A stretch of DNA of 8,144 nucleotides from Flavimaricola sp. (GTDB lineage Bacteria > Pseudomonadota > Alphaproteobacteria > Rhodobacterales > Rhodobacteraceae). This document shows, one piece after another, positions 5,556 through 8,144 of the stretch (the first letter of the stretch is position 1; every line of letters begins with the position of its first letter). Below the pieces are notes generated by a model that had not been told where the DNA came from, did not search any database, and was given only the letters and a program-made list of their open reading frames with translations. The translations under genes and the position numbers were made by a program. The DNA lies in the NCBI GenBank assembly GCA_023300365.1, contig JALZWD010000379.1, forward strand, positions 1 through 8,144, written 5' to 3'.

Positions 5556-6882
5556 GGGCCGGATCATGGGGATATTTCGTCAGGTTCTCAAACCCGTCTT
5601 CGGTGATCACCACCTGATCCTCAAGCTTGATCGAAAAATCCCCCCCCTCAGGCGAGATCAGCGCCTCAACACATAAGCACATCCCCACCTCAAGCGGATA
5701 ATCATAAGCGCCCGCCACGGCCTGATCGGGATAGGCCAACAAGGGCCATTCATCACACAAGCCAACACCGTGCATAAAGCAGCCATACTTGAGCTTTTGA
5801 TAGGCATCCGGAAGGGTGTGACATTGGGCGATAATATCGGGGATCATCGCACCGGGGCGCAGCATTTGCATATTGGTTTCAATATGTTCCACGCCGATCT
5901 TCATCGCGGTGATCATATCTTCGCGCGGCTTGGTATCGCCGATCCACCAGGTGCGCGAAATATCGGTGCAAATGCCATATGCGCCGATCAGGTCGGTATC
6001 AAAGGCGAGGATTTCATTGTTTTGAACGATCCGCCCGCCGCATTCTTGGAACCACGGATTGGTGCGGGGGCCGGACGACAACAGGCGGGTTTCGATCCAT
6101 TCGCCGCCACGCCGGATGTTTTGCGCATGTAGCACGGCCCAAATGTCGTCTTCGCTAATGCCGCCGCCGGGCACTTGGGTGCGGGCAAATGTCTCCATTT
6201 CGTGACACGCGACCTCGCAGGCATGCGAAGAACAGCGCATCGCGAGGATCTCGTCGGGGCCTTTGATGCTGCGGGCCTTTTCGGTCAGCTCTTCGCCTTC
6301 CATCACCTCAAATCCACAGGCCTCAAGCGCCCGCAGGCCCGCAAGCATGACCTTGTCCACCCCAATGCGCATCGTGCCGCCTGCATGTTCGCGGATCACA
6401 TCCGCAACCTCGTGGCCAAAGACCTTGGCCGCATCCCCCACCTTGTCGCCGCGATCAAAGTAGAAAAGATCCGCGCCCGAGCGTTGTTCGTTTACCAAAG
6501 GGTTAAACTGGCTGAGGAACATCGCGTTTTTGTAGTCCCACACGACCATATATCCGTCGGCGCAGACAAGGCAGGCGCGGAATGGGTTGTGGCTGTTCCA
6601 CAGTTGCATGTTGGTGCTGTCGGTGGCGTAGCGGATATTGAGCGGGTCAAACATTAAGATGCCGCCCCAATCGCGGGCATTCACCGCATCGACAAGCCGG
6701 CGGTGGCGGTACGCCCGCATCGCGGGCAAATCGGGCAGGATCAGGCCCGCCGCCTCCCATTCTCTAAAGGCAAGCTGTGTGGGGCCGATCTCAACGCGGT
6801 CTTGGTTGTTGGGGGTGCCATCGCGCAGCATTGTCCCGGCGCTTGGGTCAATCTTGCGGGTATCACGGTAGTGGCTGTTCAT
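5539..6882 (-). CDS. dddP: DMSP lyase DddP (complete, 447 aa)
   Basis: DddP cleaves dimethylsulfoniopropionate, an abundant algal osmolyte, into dimethyl sulfide and acrylate. It is a homodimeric, metal-dependent enzyme with an M24 'pita-bread' fold that has lost peptidase function. The protein agrees with Roseobacter DddP from end to end: RDTRKIDPS near the N-terminus, RVEIGPTQLAFREW at 29-42, FDPLNIRYATDSTNMQLWN at 78-96, and RRGGEWIETRLLSSGPR at 257-273. The metal ligands reported for DddP fall at the same numbers here: Asp295, Asp297, Asp307, His371, Glu406 and Glu421. Tyr366 and the proposed catalytic base Asp377 (GLCDEWP) are also present, so the enzyme is probably active. GAGGGGG eight bases before the ATG supports the start. 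It stands alone, with no acrylate-use genes nearby. Its 3' end overlaps the EEP-family gene by 17 bases. A peptidase annotation would be wrong. Confidence 0.97.
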   Translation of the reverse strand: MNSHYRDTRKIDPSAGTMLRDGTPNNQDRVEIGPTQLAFREWEAAGLILPDLPAMRAYRHRRLVDAVNARDWGGILMFDPLNIRYATDSTNMQLWNSHNPFRACLVCADGYMVVWDYKNAMFLSQFNPLVNEQRSGADLFYFDRGDKVGDAAKVFGHEVADVIREHAGGTMRIGVDKVMLAGLRALEACGFEVMEGEELTEKARSIKGPDEILAMRCSSHACEVACHEMETFARTQVPGGGISEDDIWAVLHAQNIRRGGEWIETRLLSSGPRTNPWFQECGGRIVQNNEILAFDTDLIGAYGICTDISRTWWIGDTKPREDMITAMKIGVEHIETNMQMLRPGAMIPDIIAQCHTLPDAYQKLKYGCFMHGVGLCDEWPLLAYPDQAVAGAYDYPLEVGMCLCVEALISPEGGDFSIKLEDQVVITEDGFENLTKYPHDPALMGRG

Positions 6883-6919
6883 TCCTCAAACCCCCTCATG
6901 CGGCCTCGTGGCCCCATCA

Positions 6920-6987
6920 GGGTCGGAAAGAAACGGAGGATGGTCCGCGCCAATTGCGACATTTGCGGGCGTTTGGCGGGTCGGAAA
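6920..6987. promoter_or_regulatory. Repeated 10-mer upstream of dddP
   Basis: GGGTCGGAAA occurs at 6920-6929 and again at 6978-6987, a direct repeat 58 bases apart. Read along dddP it is TTTCCGACCC, with the nearer copy ending 37 bases before the start codon. Paired identical sites in a promoter region can be activator or repressor sites. No known regulator is matched, and promoter elements are not clear. Confidence 0.3.
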
Positions 6988-6993
6988 TGAACT

Positions 6994-7016
6994 CTGCCCG
7001 CCGTTTTAGCGGGCAG
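6994..7016. terminator. Hairpin between the 90-aa gene and dddP
   Basis: CTGCCCGC (6994-7001) and GCGGGCAG (7009-7016) form a perfect eight-pair stem with a seven-base loop. It starts 20 bases beyond the stop of the 90-aa gene on the - strand. Only a broken T tract (GTTCATTTCC) follows, so it is a weak terminator or an attenuator-like element ahead of dddP. Confidence 0.45.
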
Positions 7017-7036
7017 GTGCGTTGCTTAAGATCGTA

Positions 7037-7309
7037 TCAGGGGGATTTGCTGCCGCCAAAGGAAATTGCCAAACGATCCTTGCCGTGCTGCATCGTCAAT
7101 TGCTGACGTGTTGTGCGCGGGTCGGGACGGTCTTGCGCCTCCAATGCGGTAGAACCTGCGGAGAAATGCGAGACGATTGCCTCGGGATAGTCATCGGTTT
7201 CAAGAAAGTGATCCAGAAAACTGACAACATCAAAGTTCTCGCGGGCTTCGGTCGCACGGTCCACACGCTGCTGTGGCTGGGTGCGATAGAGTGGTAGTAT
7301 TTGGGCCAT
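7037..7309 (-). CDS. Hypothetical protein, 90 aa
   Basis: I do not recognise a family. The translation has an ordinary soluble-protein composition with many charged residues. It has no signal peptide, membrane segment or cysteine. A central stretch at about 26-49 (FDVVSFLDHFLETDDYPEAIVSHF) reads as an acidic amphipathic helix pair. The C-terminal third is basic and polar and may be flexible. Codon choice resembles that of neighbouring genes, and the overlapping frames on both strands give less protein-like translations (cysteine- or tryptophan-rich). The ribosome site is weak: GGA about nine bases before the ATG. It lies 154 bases upstream of dddP on the same strand, separated by a hairpin, so co-transcription with dddP is possible but unproven. 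Confidence 0.55.
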   Translation of the reverse strand: MAQILPLYRTQPQQRVDRATEARENFDVVSFLDHFLETDDYPEAIVSHFSAGSTALEAQDRPDPRTTRQQLTMQHGKDRLAISFGGSKSP

Positions 7310-7480
7310 TTTGTCTGTCCGTTCGTTACCAATGCCCTTTTCCTAAGAGGCAACCATGGTGCGAACGGGGTGCTATTGTGTCCAATTTGAGAAAAATAAC
7401 CCGTACATTGGCACATTGTTTTAGGTTTTTCATCTTTTGGTTGTGCCGGCGCGGCCGCACGACAGGACACCCAAAACGCA
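7310..7480. other. Intergenic region, probable upstream region of the 90-aa gene
   Basis: This stretch is AT-richer than its surroundings, notably at 7380-7440, which suits a promoter for the 90-aa gene on the - strand. I could not place a convincing -35/-10 pair. A 35-codon frame at 7326-7433 (-) has no ribosome site and is not called as a gene. Confidence 0.4.
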
Positions 7481-7508
7481 TCGGGGGCGGCGCAATGCCC
7501 GCCCCCGA
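7475..7508 (-). terminator. Rho-independent terminator of the spondin-domain gene
   Basis: Ten perfect, very GC-rich pairs (TCGGGGGCGG at 7481-7490 with CCGCCCCCGA at 7499-7508) enclose an eight-base loop. Read on the - strand the stem is followed by TGCGTTTT. It lies 33 bases beyond the stop of the VPLPA-CTERM gene. A smaller hairpin (GCCTC-GTAT-GAGGC, 7520-7533) lies between the stop codon and this stem. Confidence 0.8.
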
Positions 7509-7540
7509 CGTTCTTCCAAGCCTCGTATGAGGCCTTTAAC

Positions 7541-8144
7541 TTAGCTGTTTGCTTTGCGACGGCGAGCGGCTGCACCGCCACCCAACAAAACCGCACCCAA
7601 CAATGGCAAGGTCGCAGGAAGTGGAACCGCAGCAATCGTGATTGTCGCCAAAGACGAGTTCAAGATTGAGTTAACGGTTGTCCCCGCAGCCGTAGTTTGA
7701 CCAGCCAACTGGTCAATAATGTCAGTGCCAAGACGTGTGACAACACCACCTTCGTCGGTGCCTGTTCCACCCGCCGCGTTAAACGCAGCGCCGATGTTGT
7801 TGTTCAACTCGGTGCCGGCATCCCAGATATCATCAAGCGATACGTTGATCGTTTGCGCACCCAAGAAATTACCGTCTGCATCAAGCAGCTCAAGCGCATC
7901 GTCGTTGCCAATAAACGCGTCATTGGACGGGATGATCATCGACAGATACGTCAGGAAGCGATTCTCGGCATCCACTTCGATGCGCAAGGTCGCTGTTTCA
8001 CCTGGATCGATGACAGGCGCGCCCGCAAAACCGCCCGGGCTTGTGATAACGCCACCTTGCGAGTTTGGAAGCAGAGCTTGACGCTCACCTGCGATATCGG
8101 CGGGAGAGCCTTCTTCCGCCAAAAGCTCAAGACCTGCACTCGCG
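7541..8144 (-). CDS. Spondin-domain protein with VPLPA-CTERM sorting signal (5' end missing)
   Basis: The frame is open to the window edge, so about 200 C-terminal residues are visible and the start is outside; an apparent TTG start at 8122 is internal. The visible part begins ASAGLELLAEEGSP, followed by DPGETATLRIEVD (46-58), LSMIIPSNDAFIG (67-79) and DAGTELNN (108-115). This series is typical of bacterial Spondin_N domains, a beta-sandwich extracellular domain first known from animal F-spondin. The C-terminus is a three-part sorting tail: VPLPA at 173-177, a hydrophobic segment LPLLGAVLLGGGAAA, and the basic cluster RRRK at 194-197. Such tails are recognised by an exosortase (the VPLPA-specific type in Rhodobacteraceae), so the protein should be exported, processed and placed at the cell surface or in extracellular matrix. 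The missing N-terminus should carry a signal peptide. No exosortase gene is in view. Confidence 0.9.
   Translation of the reverse strand, partial: ASAGLELLAEEGSPADIAGERQALLPNSQGGVITSPGGFAGAPVIDPGETATLRIEVDAENRFLTYLSMIIPSNDAFIGNDDALELLDADGNFLGAQTINVSLDDIWDAGTELNNNIGAAFNAAGGTGTDEGGVVTRLGTDIIDQLAGQTTAAGTTVNSILNSSLATITIAAVPLPATLPLLGAVLLGGGAAARRRKANS

Noticed and set aside
5539..6882. M24 aminopeptidase (creatinase or prolidase type)
   Set aside because: The fold is M24, but the sequence agrees with DddP along its whole length, including the extra metal ligand and Asp377, so DMSP lyase is the correct call.
7326..7433. 35-codon frame (-) starting MKNLKQC
   Set aside because: It has no Shine-Dalgarno sequence, is very short and lies in a probable promoter region. 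It would deserve a second look only if conserved in relatives.
7096..7635. 179-codon frame on the - strand
   Set aside because: It overlaps the VPLPA-CTERM gene, its terminator and the 90-aa gene in another frame, and its translation is rich in Cys, Trp and His with no domain.
7541..8122. Complete 193-residue protein starting at TTG 8122
   Set aside because: The frame stays open to the window edge, and the residues before TTG (ASAGLELL) belong to the conserved spondin-domain pattern, so the gene is truncated by the window.
1..8144. Defence island, prophage, insertion sequence, CRISPR array or tRNA
   Set aside because: No transposase, integrase, regularly spaced repeats or tRNA-like cloverleaf was found. 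The genes are ordinary chromosomal ones with similar codon use.

Overview
The window reads as chromosomal DNA from a marine alphaproteobacterium of the Roseobacter group (Rhodobacteraceae). The strongest reason is a complete DMSP lyase gene, dddP. An alpha/beta hydrolase-OsmC fusion, a DUF6314-type protein and a VPLPA-CTERM surface protein point the same way. The DNA is moderately GC-rich and densely coded. I see no insertion sequence, phage gene, tRNA, rRNA or CRISPR array. The genus cannot be fixed from the sequence alone.

Layout, left to right. Positions 1-207 hold an open frame that is probably the 3' end of a gene entering from the left (+), followed by a terminator hairpin. purB (347-1648, -) encodes adenylosuccinate lyase. 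A divergent intergenic region with a 14-bp palindrome separates it from a + strand group: a small secreted protein (1805-2131), a DUF6314-like protein overlapping it by four bases (2128-2538), and the biotin transporter S-component bioY (2610-3212). A strong, symmetric terminator at 3240-3272 closes this group and faces the oppositely oriented hydrolase-OsmC fusion (3392-4606, -).

An 82-base divergent promoter region with a near-FNR-like inverted repeat separates the fusion gene from a membrane-anchored endonuclease/exonuclease/phosphatase-family protein (4689-5555, +). The 3' end of that gene overlaps the 3' end of dddP (5539-6882, -) by 17 bases. Further right on the - strand are a 90-aa protein of unknown function (7037-7309) and, beyond a terminator, the C-terminal 200 residues of a spondin-domain protein with a VPLPA-CTERM sorting tail (7541-8144), cut by the window edge.

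The genes do not form one pathway. They are mostly housekeeping or niche functions: purine synthesis, biotin uptake, thiol or peroxide stress, DMSP cleavage and cell-surface protein sorting. I found no convincing new multi-gene system. The points most worth a second look are the dddP upstream region with its repeated 10-mer, the 17-base convergent overlap, the spondin/VPLPA-CTERM protein, the hydrolase-OsmC fusion with the inverted repeat at its promoter, and the possible autoinducer-synthase tail at the left edge.
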